Shown here piece by piece: positions 26,818 to 40,611 of a stretch of DNA of 64,000 nt. The first letter of the stretch is position 1; each line of letters begins with the position of its first letter. The translations under genes were made by a program, and so were the position numbers. The stretch is from Anastatus disparis (lineage: Eukaryota; Arthropoda; Insecta; Hymenoptera; Eupelmidae). Location of the stretch: positions 4,216,001 through 4,280,000 of the forward strand of contig JAFFSR010000004.1 of the NCBI GenBank assembly GCA_017163975.1, in the 5' to 3' direction. The notes under the pieces were generated by a model, which was given only the letters and a program-made list of their open reading frames with translations, ran no database searches and was not told the origin of the DNA.

Positions 26818-29800
26818 ATGGCGGATAACGCAGAACAAGATAAAGTTAACATGTCTCTTGGTAAGTGGACTACAGAGTCCTGGAATTTCAATGAAAACGA
26901 CGACTACAATAATAAGCCTCCGTGAGCGTACGGCTGCATTATGTATCCATAGATTTCTCTTAAACAGATAAAAAAATAATATTAAATAATAATTAAAAAA
27001 AATAACGCGAAGATCTATAAAAATTGTATAGGTATGATGCCTATATGTATGCATTTAAACTTTCCTCGTACCGTAATGGGTGAAAGAATCGTAAAAATGG
27101 CGACGCGAAATTTTCGGAGTTCCGTGTATTTTCTACGCGCATATTCTAACGTTTTAATATCTATAAATAAATATATATTAAAATATTAAATGCCCAACCA
27201 ACAGCGAGTATAAAAATTGAGTATATATATCCATAATTTAGTAGAGATTTGTAATAGTAAAAATATAAAAGAGCATAAAAAGTATATCTATATAGATTGT
27301 ATATGTTGTGAATATATTTTGACGACCACAACGCCCCAAATGACCGCAATATTATAATTGGAATAGGAAAAAGAAAAAAAAAAGCTGGTTAGTTATGAAA
27401 TAAGACGAGCAGATAAAGCAAAAATTAGTTTTTAACGTTTCGACTAAACGTTCAGAATCCAGACACAGTTTTCAAGAATCAGCCAGACTCCATATTAAGA
27501 AGATAACAATGGCTCTTGCACAACATTAAGAAAGAAAGCGTGGGCTGATCTTTAACCGGCTTCAGAATTTCAAGTTATTGAATTTCACCGACGCCAGTTA
27601 CGGTATCTAGGAACTTTTTCGATAATTCCAAATTTAAAGAAAAAAATTGACCAAACAACAAGGGGCAAAAAGCAAATAAAAAGCTTGAAATGAGTAATTT
27701 ACATGAAATTAAGTAATTCAGGAAACAATCTATAAATAGAATTATTGAATTGCTTTAAATTATTAACAGCTCTCGTCATGTAATACTAAAGTGGTAAATA
27801 ACTCTGCGTAAATCATCACAGTTGGCAGTATGATTCATTTAAGCAAATATTTCTGTTCAAATATATAAAACAAAACTGTTTGAATAATTAAAACTATCTT
27901 TTCCAATTTTTGGAGCAGATTAAAAGAAGATAGAATATTATTTCTTTGGCAACACTTTCAGTTATTAATTTACAAGATGTTTTATACAAGATCGACAATT
28001 TAAGCACATAGAAATATTGTGTAAAAAGAATGTACAAATATTAAGAGAATAACATTCAATTTTTACTACGTAAAAAAGTATTCAATTTAACTAAGTTTGC
28101 AAATTTAAAGTTTATGTCATCATTTTTAAATGCCAACTATTTTTCTATACCATTTTGAGTGGATACACTCAATAAGTATTTAAAAATTCCTCAAATACTT
28201 TTGATTCTCAAGATACTCAACACGAAGACATCATTTTATTCGTAGAATAAAATAGCCAAATTCAAGAAATCTTGTTAGATACATAAAATTTTACAATTTT
28301 CAAGATTTTCAACATGGAGTTCCGTAGTCATGAATATCATATATTAGTATAATCGTTCAAGAAATTTAAAATTATATTAGGATAATTCTTTTATATTAAA
28401 AAAACTTTTCTATATATTAAATTATTTTTTATTAGGTTTTTAAAAGCATCAGATTTAAAATATATCCAAAAGACCAGCTTTTATATTACATCAAGAATAT
28501 CTTTGATTTTTTATTTTTTAAATATTTGTTTAGAATCTTCCTATAACAATCTATAATATTTTTAATACAATGTTTAGAGGTTTAATTATAATAAATTTTA
28601 TTTCTTAATTTTTTTTTACCAAAAAGAAATTTTTAAAAGTTTTTTTTATATGTTATCAATATTTCTTCAATCTTCAATATAAATTTAAAGTTTAGCAGTA
28701 TATTCATTATTTTTTAAATGTGTTACATCTTTAGAATATCTGAATAACTATTCTGTCATTTAAATTTTATATTATTTTATTTATATCTTATTTAATTTTT
28801 ATATTCATCTTTATAAGCTTTACAAGCTTTAAATAATATTTAAATAATTAAACATTTTAAATAAATAAAAGATATTTAGAGAGATAAATCTATAAACCTT
28901 AATCAATAATACTTTGAAGAAGATAGATGAATCCAGCTTAGAAGAAAAATCAACTCTACAATGGTTCTAAGTTATGGAATTCTTAATCTTTTGAAGGACA
29001 TCAGAAGGAATTCAACATCCTTTAAAACATCCAACAAAAATACCGATTCTTCTACAAAATCTGATGCTAAATTTTAAAATGGATACTTAAACATGCTCTG
29101 TACCTACTATATCTTTTGACAATACATAAATTAAATTTTAATAATAATTGCTTCGAGTATAATATAAAAAAATACTAGACAAAGATTAAATAATTAATTA
29201 AATAAAAAAATTCAAAACTCGCTGTTGAGGCTGTACGCTCATTTATCAACGTGAATTTTCTTCCTTTTAAGATGACATCATAAGAATGGAAAAGAAGAGG
29301 AAGGGTGCTAATCCAAGAACAAAACGTGGTGGTTCAAAAATTGGTACTAGAGGAGGTACCAGAGGAGGTACCAGAGGTGGTTCACGTGGTGGTCCTAGAG
29401 GTGGCATGGGTGGCATGAGGAATGGTATGAGAGGAGGTACCATGAGGGGTGGTAATCGTAATATGAGGGGCAATATGAGAGGCAATATGAGAGGTAGAAA
29501 TATGAATAATAGACGTGGTGGTCAATGGAGAAATTTTTCTCAAAATAGTGTTCGTGGAGGCTTTATAAGAAAAAGAAATTTCAGTAATGGCAACATTAAG
29601 TCTAATCTTAGAAGATCTCGAAGCAATATGTCATTAAATCGCATGAACCAAAGCCCAAGAAGTCCTAGAGGTGGATTTGGTGGTCCACGTCGTGGTGGCG
29701 GTTTTGGCGGTCTGACACGTAGTAGAAGCCGTCAAAATCTTGCTTATAACAATTCGTCAGAATTTGTACCCATGGGTCAAGGTTTTTTAAAGCGAACAAG

Positions 29801-31161
29801 CAGTATGCCTGATCTACGAGATCCATCGTCTGTTTATAACAGATTGGGCTATCAAAATCCAGGACAAGCAGCTTATAGAAACAGAGTTAAACGAGCAAAA
29901 AATGTATTAAATCAAAGATCAAGCAAAGCTGCACGAATGCAAAGTGCATTACAGGTATTAATATAAACATTTTCTTAATATAAAAATATTTTAAACATTT
30001 AATATTTTTTTTATTTTAATTTAATAATAATAGATTAATTTCTTTGATGTGTTAAATCAATTTATAAGTTAATAAAAGTAATTTTTTAAAATAAAGTACC
30101 TGTTTTAATAAAAAGTAGTTTTATTATATAATCTTTAAAATTCTATTGTGAATTTCAAATTATTTTTATTATTATGCTAAATGGGAAAAGAATACTTTTT
30201 ATTTTTTTTTTATTTACTGTATAACAATTTTTAAATTTTAAATATCCTAATTTTTTAACTAAACAACTTTCTATAATTAAATTGTAGTTAGAAAAAATTT
30301 ATTTGTAGATTAAGATAAAAACAGGAAATAAATAATTTCATCTTCTTTAGATAAGGCCAAAAGATCAGAATCAAATGCCTGGTAGACGCTATAGCGCTGG
30401 AGCTTTACGTTCAGACCAAATTTTACGAGCACAAAGAAGAGCACAATATGAACAGAAACTTATGAGAATAGGGTAAAGTAACACATTTTTTTATTTTCAT
30501 TTATTACTGATATGTAATTTATGTCTCAATAAATATTTAAAAAATTAATCGAAAAAATTATTTAATGTTTAATAGTTAAATTTTAAGTACAAAAAATAAA
30601 TATAAAAATTATGTTAAATAATTAAATTTCTTATTTTTAATGCTACAAAAATAATCTAATTAGTAAAATAAATTTTATTTGAAAATCTTAACACATTAAT
30701 TTACTTTCAGTGCTTCTCGTTCAAACATTCCTGGAAACATGAATTTCATGAATAGCATCAATGCTACATATAATCAGCGACACCCCTCAATGTCTCTCTA
30801 CCCAACAACAATTCAAAATCAAAATGCAAATCAACGACAAATGCGTGGCAGATCACCATTTGCTCAGAGTTTAAAAACAGTAAAAAAACAAATAACAGTA
30901 TTGAATAGAGCTGCCAAATTGGAACCTGGTTTAACAATGCAACAACGATCAGCAAGCAGAAGTCGAAGTTTTTCAAGACAAAGCCGGCGGTCAAGGTCAA
31001 GATCGCGTTCACGAGCTCTCAACGCACGTCACAATAGTGTCATCAGTTTAACTGATTCTGGTGATCTAGAAGATAGATCTTTCAGCGAGGTCATGTTCAG
31101 CATATCTAAAGACTTTGGTGTTACTGGACGTACTCTTGATGATCGATTTAGCCTGTTTTAA
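26818..31161 (+). CDS. RGG/RS-rich protein with UAP56-binding motif, likely mRNA-export adaptor (UIF/ALYREF-like)
   Basis: Exons 26818-26860, 29272-29954, 30351-30472 and 30711-31161 join in phase to 432 aa, with GT-AG introns of 2411, 396 and 238 bp. Splicing of exon 1 to exon 2 creates NMSLDDIIRMEKK, the UAP56/DDX39B-binding motif of ALYREF and UIF (FYTTD1). Next come GTRGG/GGTRGG repeats (about residues 35-80), likely arginine-methylated and RNA-binding, then SRS-type clusters (SRSFSRQSRRSRSRSRSR near residues 345-365). The C-terminus is GRTLDDRFSLF. No RRM is visible, so UIF is a closer analogue than ALYREF. It should act in the nucleus, loading export factors on mRNA. The 29272 exon alone would hide the motif. 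An AATAAA lies at 31302. Confidence 0.7.
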
Positions 31162-33413
31162 GGTGAAGAAAAAAAGAAGATAGAAGAAAAAGAAAAAAAG
31201 AAGCTGGAAGATTTTTTTCTTTTTTTCCATCAAAAAAAGTCTGATTTTTTTTAAGTTTATTATTGTGAACTTCTATTATTACAATAATTATTTAATTAAA
31301 TAATAAAAGTAGTATTTTATATGAATAAAATCTATGTAAAAATCAGTTATAATGAATTAATGTCAGGTATTTTTATTTCAATTAAAATAATTTTAATTAC
31401 TCCAGTAATATGAAATTTTTGTATTTCCTTTCATATCTATTAAATTTGATCTTAACTTAGTGTTTTAATCAAATCTTTTTTTTTTTTAATGAGAATTTTT
31501 CTTTTACTTTTTTAAAGTATAATAAAGTGAAAAAAAATTAGATTTTTTTTGTCAAAAAGAAAATTGTATTCCAGCTCTGGTGAAAAAAAAAAGGAAATAA
31601 TTTGTGTGTGCTACGTTCCTTACCATATGTTTGAGATAGTTTGGTCTTTTCTTTTTTTTCTTCTTTTTTTTTAAATTTTTTAATTATTTTTTATAAAAAA
31701 TAAATTTAAATTGAGAGACTGTTAAGAGATGAAGTATCCTGAATGTATAATATAAGCAATTAACTTTTTCTATTCAAGTTGATTGGAATACTTGAACATG
31801 CGAGACACATACTTATGTGTATGTGTAATAATTCTAGATGTAATTTACACATGGCTAATTTATAGAAGTGAAGCTTTTAGAGTTTAAAGATCTATTGAAA
31901 CGTAGTCCATTAACTTGTGATATATAAATATACATATAATATCGGTATAATTTTCAACATCCACAATGTACTTTTTTTAGAGTTACATTTATTATGTAAC
32001 TAATAGATAAGATTAAATTTTTCTTTAATGATATTTAGAAACTTGCAAAATGATATTAAAAAGAAGTTTTATATATCAGAAAATGGCACAAAATGTTTGA
32101 ATTTAATTGCAGATGCATTCAAAAATAAAAAAAAATTCTGATTCTTTAACAATAAAACTTAAAAGCACAAGTTTCATTACAAATGTATTTTATTATTCCA
32201 ATTTTCATATACCTTCACATTTAAGTTTAAGTATTTTAAAGATGCCTCATTTATTTTTACGTTTTGGAAATTTTTTTCTAAGATTGTCTTTTGTGTATGA
32301 GAAAACTTATTCTTAAATGTATACAATAATAAAAGAAAACTTTGCCTAAACAAAAGTTGATACATTGTAAATTTTGTTTGTATGATAATGAGAAACTTTT
32401 TTCTGAAATAATTATATTAAAAACAAATAAAATTTCTATTTCATTGCCATAAAATAATTTCTTATTTGAACACTTATTCAAAAAAATATTTTAACTATTC
32501 AATTATCAAGTTATGTATTATAAATAATCATGACACAGTAATATTATTGAATGATAAAATATTCGTTTTATCAAAATTTATTTCAATGTTGTCTGAAGTT
32601 AGGTAATAAACAAAATTCATTGACTTCAAAAACTTTTCATTAACAAAATATCGATAAAATACAAGATAAAGAACTATTTAAAAAATTAATTTTGAAGATA
32701 ATCTGTACATAAATAATTTATATGTACACGTGCTATGATGATAACTTCAAAAACATTAAAAGTGCATGTAATTAATATTTTTTTTTATTTACACGTCATC
32801 AGTGCACCGATAATAAATATTTAAGAAAAAAAATAAATCTCGTCTTGACCTTTCATTAAGCATTTACGCATAAAAATAGGCTAAATTCATTATTATCATT
32901 AGTTTTTAAAACGCGCGTAACATCGTCTTTGTCAGTATCAAGAGATTAAAAAAAATTCTCCATCGAAAAAAAAAAATTCATATACAATACAACAAGATAT
33001 ATATAGAGAGTCGAAAGGAGAGAGAGAAATTTACTTGACCAAGTGTGCGCCGTGCGTGATCATCATTTAACTTGAATGTTATAAAGCTTATAAAAGTATC
33101 TAAAGAGAGCATGTAATTGCTACGTCCGCTGTCAGTTTTATCGTAGCCTTTCATAAGTGAACTTGTGCGTCTCGAATTTTAACATTGTATATACATATAT
33201 ACAAAAATAATAATAACCTTGATGTATATACTTTACCATACGAAACAAAACACTATAATCACTATTTTGTATTTTTCACGGCAAGTTCGCTTTTATTTTT
33301 GTTTTACTTAGTTTTAAATTTTCAGCAGGTTAATGAACTTTTCTTTTTTTTATATATTTTTTAAATAAATAATGAAGTGTTAATAAAAAAAAAATAGATC
33401 GATAGTGATTACA
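31162..33413. other. 3' UTR of the adaptor gene and intergenic region
   Basis: A purine run follows the stop, then AATAAA signals at 31302 and 31324. The remainder is A/T-rich, with long T and A runs and a GAGAGAGAGA tract near 33019. The last few hundred bases should hold the promoter and leader of the first SUCLA2 gene. No other ORF is credible. Confidence 0.5.
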
Positions 33414-36400
33414 ATGTTGAAATCTTTAACGAAATTCGCTGTTAAAGAAGGTCAGGTGAAAGTAAGTAAAAAAAGATTTTAAGAAATTGTTATTGCACAT
33501 GTTTTTTAAAAAATGGTTTTTAAATACGCGCATATGGTGTTGATGTGATTTGATAAAGTTTTAAAATTTTTTTCTATACCGAAAAACATCCATAATTTAT
33601 CGTGTGAAATTTGTATTTTAAAAGCTTTTAATCTGAAATAATTTTTTGTATCATCAAATATGCATGGGATTCACATGTTATTTAAAGGTATACATAATTT
33701 TTTTAATATTATAAATTTTAAAAAATAAGTAGAATTTCAAAAATCATTTCTTGATAAATTTTATTAAAGCACTCAATTCCACTTAATTTTTATTTACAAA
33801 AAAAAAGAAAATTTCCAAAAGAGAAAAAAAAAATTTATAGTCACTAGTAGCCTGTGCTCAAGCGACGGCATTGCATATCAAACAACAGCGTCGTTTTCTA
33901 AATATCCATGAAAATCAAGCATACACATTACTCAAATCAGCTGGTATACCAACGCCGAATTTTGGAGTTGCTAAAACTCCGGACGAAGCAGCTAAAATAG
34001 CACAAGAACTTGATTCAAGGGATCTTGTTTTGAAAGCACAAGTTTTAGCTGGCGGCAGAGGTAAAGGACATTTTATTGGTAGCAATGTCAGTGGTGTCGT
34101 TATGTGCGAAACGTAAGTTTATTTTTATTTTATATTTTGCTTATTCATTTAAACCAAAGATTAATAGTACTACAAAAATAAAAAAAATTTTTTGTTAAAA
34201 TATTGAAAATTTTACTTTAATTTTCTTTTGACGTAACTCAACAGTGTATTAAACAACAAACAAATATTTATTTATTAAAAAATTTAGTTGATTAATTGTT
34301 TATTTAAAAATTATTCTAAAGAATGTTTGAAAGTGAATCATATATAAATTATAATTGGAAAATGTAAACAACGCAGAAAATTCAGAAGTTAAAATAACTT
34401 TGTAAATATTGATAAAAATGTTAATGCAAACGTAATAAAATCTTAATTAAAACCAATTCAAAATTAAGATTGTATATCTTTATAAGTTTTATTATACAGA
34501 AGATAAGAGAAAAAATAATAATATAATCTTCAGTATTGATTTACATCTTGATAGAGTTTTATTTTCTTTTAAAAAATTAAATTTTAATTAATTAATTCGA
34601 TCGATCAATAAAAAAAGATATTCAAATAATAATTAAGACGTTATTTATCTTTTTAAGCTATCCTCTCTTTTCTTTTAATGAAATTCGATTTAATAATTAT
34701 CAATAAATCACTTACAATTATACGCAATAAATAATTTCGATCATTAAACGTCAAATTAATAATTCAGTAGTAAACATTTATACAAAATAAATCATTGAAA
34801 AATAAAAATAAATAATTCTATCCATTGATTCATTTTAAGACTCAAACTACTTAAAAATATTTTTTTAAAATCAAGGTATAAAAAAAGTATTAATTAACAT
34901 GAACGCATTAATTATTTAAAAAAGAAATAAAGAAAAACTGATATTGAAAAAAAAAATCTTATAATTTATAGGCCGGAAGAGGCTAAAGAAATAGCGAGTA
35001 AAATGCTTGGTAAGATGTTGGTAACAAAACAGACTGGCCCGTCAGGCAGGATATGCAACGAAGTTATGATAACAACGAGGATGTTCACGCGTAAAGAGCT
35101 TTATTTATCAGTTATGATGGAACGCAGCTTTGACGTAAGAGCATTATATTTTATAATTTTGCATATGCACATGATGTGTTGATGATGATTTGGCTTTAAT
35201 CTTCAAACGGCTATTTTTATACAATGTTTAATAATCTTTCTAGTTTTCTTGTTTTGATTAATTTTTTTATTTTTATTTTTCACTGATGCGATAGGGAGAC
35301 TGTACATTGTGAAAAGTTCAATGAAGCGATTTGTATTGATTTGAGTTCAATGCAAACGATTTTTTATTTATTTATTTTTTTTAAATCTTTTTTTTCACGA
35401 ACAAGGAAAAATTAATGTTTTGTTTTGATTTAGAAATAAAGATGTTGATATGAGAAGGAAATTAGTATGAATCGATGAACGTAATTTGTAAGAATGTTTG
35501 ACTTTGATCGAGCGATTAAAAATTTATGTTAGCTAAACATTGTTTTTATGTTGCAAATTAACATTTCAATGTAACGTATAGTTCAGAGAATGAATCGGTA
35601 AATATAGATTTTGTTCTGTTAATTTTTTTTTATTGTCAAGACTAAACAATAAAAGTAAAATTAAACACAAGCTATTTTAAGAAATTCAACTTTTATTTTT
35701 TGTGGTTTGGAAAAAAAAGTTAATAAAAAGTTTCTCAGATCTTTTATTTGTTAAGTTAGTTTTAAATAAACTTTTGTTTTAACGATATTTTTTTCATGTT
35801 CCATCAATAAATCGATTAACTAATTTAATTTACATACATAAAAATCAAAATATCCATTAATTAAAATTTTAGAAATGAAATTACTACAATAAAAAATTAA
35901 TGAAAAATTGTAAATTATAGGGTCCAGTCGTAATAGCATCAAGTCAAGGTGGCGTTAACATAGAAGAAGTCGCAGCAACGAATCCCGAATCTATTAGTTA
36001 CACACCTGTAGATATAAGAAAAGGTTTATCGTGCGAGCAAGCAGACGCAATTGCTTGCAAATTAGGAGTTGCAGATCCAGAAATTGTTTCTGATATTGTT
36101 TGTAATTTGTATGAATTGTTCGTTGCGAAAGATGCGCTATTACTCGAAATTAATCCTTTGGTACTAGATATTTGTGGGAAATGTAAGATATACTTTTTTC
36201 ATTTTTTTTGTTTCGATCATAGTTTTTTCTTTAAAAAAAATCGTGATAAAAAATCTTACTTTTAATTGTTTAAGTTGTAAAGTTGTCTAGAATTACGTAA
36301 ATGACTTATTACACTGACAAAAATCAAATTTTGTATTAAGAGCGCAGATCTCCTTGCACTATAATTCTTTAACAACATAAATAATTTTGTACGTCACAAA

Positions 36401-37742
36401 AGTTTTATTTATCCAAAATTTTTATAATTTTGCTCTTAGTTAAAAATTTTTTATTTATGAAAAGAAATTTACTATTAAAAAGAATATTTTTTTTTATTTA
36501 TAAAATTAATTGCACATCAACGTTATTTCTGTAACACAAATTTCATTTGTCAAACAGATTTTTGTTAGAAGTAGAAATATATTTAAATCAAATAGACATG
36601 TATTTAATAGATATTATTTCTGTATCAAATATAAATTTTGTTGTATTAGGTGAGATTTTCTGCTTGAATTACAAATATTATGCTTGATCCAACAGCTCAT
36701 TTTTGTCAGTGTAGATATTAGATATCAAAACTGTATATAAAAATATTTTTCTTTGCAAATACATTTTTTTATATTTTTCTTTACAAGCACTATATTGATT
36801 TGATATTAAAAATAACATCATAAAAGTACATTTTATAAAGATTACTACTACATACAATAAATAAAAAAAAATTTTCGAATAATAAAATGTGTTTATTAAT
36901 AATTTCAAACAAAATATTAAATAATTAAAAAGAAATATTTATTTTCTCAAATTTAGATATGGCCTTAGACTGTAAATGTAATTTCGACGACAGCGCGGAT
37001 TTTCGACAAAAAGATTTGCACGCACTAAAAGATTGGACCCAAAAGAGTCCAAGCGAAGCTCAATCCGATAAATTAAATTTAAATTACATTCCGCTGGACG
37101 GTAACATTGGTTGTATGGTTAACGGTGCTGGTTTGGCAATGGCCACAATGGACATTATCAAATTGTACGGTGGTGATCCCGCTAATTTTCTCGATGTCGG
37201 CGGTGGTGCTACTGTTAAAGGTGTTACCGAAGCTTTCAAAATAATATCGTCTGATCCAAAGGTATTTCTTATATATTATTGATTTCCTCTTTTTAAGTAA
37301 TTTTGTTTCATGTGAAATAAAAATTTATTTATTTATGATTTTTAGGTTGAATCGATATTTGTTAACATATTTGGTGGTATTATAAGATGTGATATTATAG
37401 CGGAAGGTATAATCGCAGCTTTTAAAGATTTAAAACTTACCGTCCCGGTTATAGCAAGATTGCAGGTACGAAAATATAAAAGAAATTCATTTTTCAACAA
37501 AAAAATATATAAATATTCGATAGAAAAAATATTTGAAAAATTTTTCAACTTTGTTTATTTAGGGCACAAATGCCGATAAAGGCAAAAAGCTAATATTGGA
37601 CGCTAAATTAAAGATAATACCAATCGATGATATGTCAAAAGCAGCTGAGGCATCGGTTATTGTTGCTGAAATCTGTCGAAAGGCTAAAGATATGAATCTT
37701 GACATTGATTTAACGCCAAAGAAAGAAAAGAATGTTTGTTAA
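33414..37742 (+). CDS. SUCLA2: Succinyl-CoA ligase beta subunit (ADP-forming type), tandem copy 1
   Basis: Seven exons (33414-33461, 33841-34112, 34972-35134, 35921-36182, 36957-37261, 37346-37465, 37563-37742) join in phase to 449 aa. Residues 1 to about 38 look like a mitochondrial targeting peptide. The ATP-grasp domain follows, with [33 protein letters not shown] and [10 protein letters not shown] (metal ligand region). The ligase domain has [40 protein letters not shown] and ARLQGTNAD. With the alpha subunit it converts succinyl-CoA and ADP to succinate and ATP in the TCA cycle. It is the more diverged of the pair ([15 protein letters not shown] tail ending KKEKNVC) and has an extra intron (35135-35920) absent from copy 2. 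Catalytic blocks are intact, so it is probably functional, perhaps tissue-restricted. AATAAA at 38011. Confidence 0.93.
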
Positions 37743-40611
37743 TGGATAAAATACTGAAAAAGATATGTGCATCTTTTATTTTTATCTCATGTCAAGAGTT
37801 TGTATTAGAAATTTTTTTTTTAAGAATTTTTAGTTTTATTTTTCTTTATTCTTTTTTTGTTACTGTTTTTACCATTTGTAGAAAGTTAAGATTTGACTGA
37901 TGTGTGCGCGCGAGAATCTCTGTTTATAAATAGTGTCAAATTTTTATTTTATTTTTTTTTTCTCTCAGAGCCTTCTTCTTTTTTTTAGATACGAATATTT
38001 ATCAGTTTTGAATAAACGTTAATGAAAATTCCTTAATGTAATAGATTTTTTTAAGACCTTGAAATTTTGTATATGTAAAAACTATGTGCATTAATACTGT
38101 AAATACTTTGTTATATTAGAAAGAACTGAATAATACAAAAATTGATTTGTCTGTAATAGAAATTCTTTTGAACTTTGAGTATATAATCAAGATAAGAATT
38201 CTAAAATTTTTAAAGCTGTTATGGCTTATAACATCGATTTTATTTTCATTTTTTATCTCGTTTTAACGATAATTTAGTCTAATTTTATTATCGAATCACA
38301 CATTTCTAAGTAATGACTCTCTTCGCATTCTTTTTAATTTAAATTTTTAGAGATTCAAAGATATGAAAATTGGAAATTCTCAAAGCATAATTTACAAAAA
38401 TAACTTCTATCCGTTATTTTTCTCTGATAAAAGAAACAACAAAGAATGATGATTCATATTATCTTAAAACTTATCTATACAGTAGATAGATGTTAAAAAT
38501 TTTGATAAACGTTATTTACGTTATTTAAAATTACATAATAATCAACCGTATCAAAATATTTGAACAGTACAAAACTTTAATGGCAAATTTTACAGATATT
38601 AAGATTTCGCGCTACTTCTTCTTCTTCTTCTTCTCTTATTCTTTTTTTTTTATTTTTTTTTTTTTACTATCATGTATATAGCACGCGAAGTGGGAGTTGA
38701 AGACACGCGCGCGCAAGGTGCAAAATGTGCGTATATGTATGAAAGAGAAGAGAGTAAGAGAATATGTAAAGGATGAATCTATATATAAGTTTAAAATACA
38801 AAACTGACGGTCAAAATGGATTGTAACTCATACGGTCAATAGTGAATATTTTCATTGGATTATAAATATTATTATTAGGATATTGAAAAATTAATTTTCT
38901 TTAGCTACTTTAATTATTTTTTTTATTAAAGAAAGTACAATTGAAAATGTTAAGCTAAAAAAGTATATTTGGTTCTATTTAGATATTTTAATAAATAAAG
39001 CAGTTAAAAAAAACTATGATAAATTTTATTAAAAAGTTTATAAAAAAAGTAAACTTCATTTTCAAGGAATTTAAAAAAAATGTTAGTACTGAAAAGAAAG
39101 TGAAATTTTTATCTTAGAAAGTTTACCGAGGCGTTATCAAAACAAAAAAGTTGATAAAAATAAAGTATACCATTTATCTATTTCTAATAATGCGTTTAAA
39201 ATAAAAAAAAAGTTTTTCCTCAGATTTCTTATCTATTAGATTTGAAATTTTTATGTTACTCAACTTTTAATCATTTTTTTAGAAAAATGCATGTTTGTAA
39301 AACATAAATATATGTAATAAATGATATTGAAAATGTTACAAACTAACAGCATCAGCATAACAATAATATATGACTAAGCTTTTATGATAATTTTTATCTA
39401 ATTTATCTGATAAAATTATTTTTTTAAATTTTAGTATCATATTTGATATTCTAAGTGTATCTGTACTGAGATATTGAATTTTAAAAATTTATCTTAATAA
39501 AAATTCAAAATTTTTTACTTAATTTACTAGATTTTTCATCGTAAACTAGTACTTTAAATCAAGGCGTAAATCCTTCGATTAAAGGTGCTTATCAAAAGCA
39601 ATAAAAGAACTTGACGATTGAAGTAAATTCTTATCAGTTAAATGAACTTTCAAATATTCTATCTTTTTATCTAATATATAAATCTTCAAATGCAATCGAA
39701 ACGACTGTTTAACTAGCCGAATAAATAAACCAGAATACTTTGAATTTCAAAATATTAGTTTATCGTGTCAGTGTTTCTCTAATTTGTTTGCTGCTCTCGT
39801 CAGATCTAAATGTCATAGAAATTTAAAGTTGAATGAACTAATACAATTGAATCACATAGTTTTGTAACTCAATGTATTAAATTACTTTAATATCTTATAT
39901 AGAATTTCAAAAATTAATTCAATGTTTGTAGCATTAAACATATTGTTACTACTTAAACTGTCTTACTAATGCCGGAAAAATCTACTGAAAAGTTTTTTTA
40001 AATTAATAATAACAAAAGTAGATAAAGTCCGATATAAGTAAGACAAGTAGTAAATCTCATTTAAATATTAATGAATTTCATTTTTAAACACACTAGTTTT
40101 AAAAAAAATTTCTTTTAATTTTCAAATTTTATTTCAACCAAGAACAAAATATAAACTTTAAAAAAGTACGGTCACAATCTCGCTTATTAAACGCATCAGG
40201 TAAGCAAAACACATAACAAAAGGTAAAAAAGAGATTTAAAATAAAGAAAAGAAATAAAGATAGCAAATATAAAATAGGAAAGGGTCAAAGTCGAATCGTG
40301 TCTTGTTCTCGTGTCGAGCGCGCGCGCGCGTTTGTGATGTCAAAAGTATAAAAAAGAGCGAGTAAGAAATACGTAGAGCGAGAGAGCAAGATAAAACCCG
40401 CGCGCACGAACTTTATAACAAACGTGTGCTATGCTAAAAGCTTTTTAGCTTCAATACTCGGCAGAGCTCTCTTTCGAGAAAGACACAGTGTATTTCGTTC
40501 CGTCGCGCACTGCCATTCAAGATAGCCAAAGAGAGGCCCCCGTCGCTTCACCAAACCGACGTTTAGTTTTAATAAGCGAGAAAGAGAGAAGAGGCGAGAA
40601 AAAAAATAAAG
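37743..40611. other. 3' flank of SUCLA2 copy 1 and promoter region of copy 2
   Basis: AATAAA at 38011 marks the likely 3' end. A CTT/TTC microsatellite lies at about 38615-38632, and CG dinucleotide runs at 38704 and 40318-40331. The final 300 bp (about 40280-40611) are richer in G and C and purines and are the likely promoter and leader of copy 2. I found no ORF worth reporting. Confidence 0.5.

Noticed and set aside
29267..29485. Proline-rich minus-strand frame
   Set aside because: It is the antisense of the GGTRGG repeats of the mRNA-export adaptor exon 2.
38600..38660. CTT/T-run tract as a regulatory element
   Set aside because: It is a simple microsatellite with no further structure.
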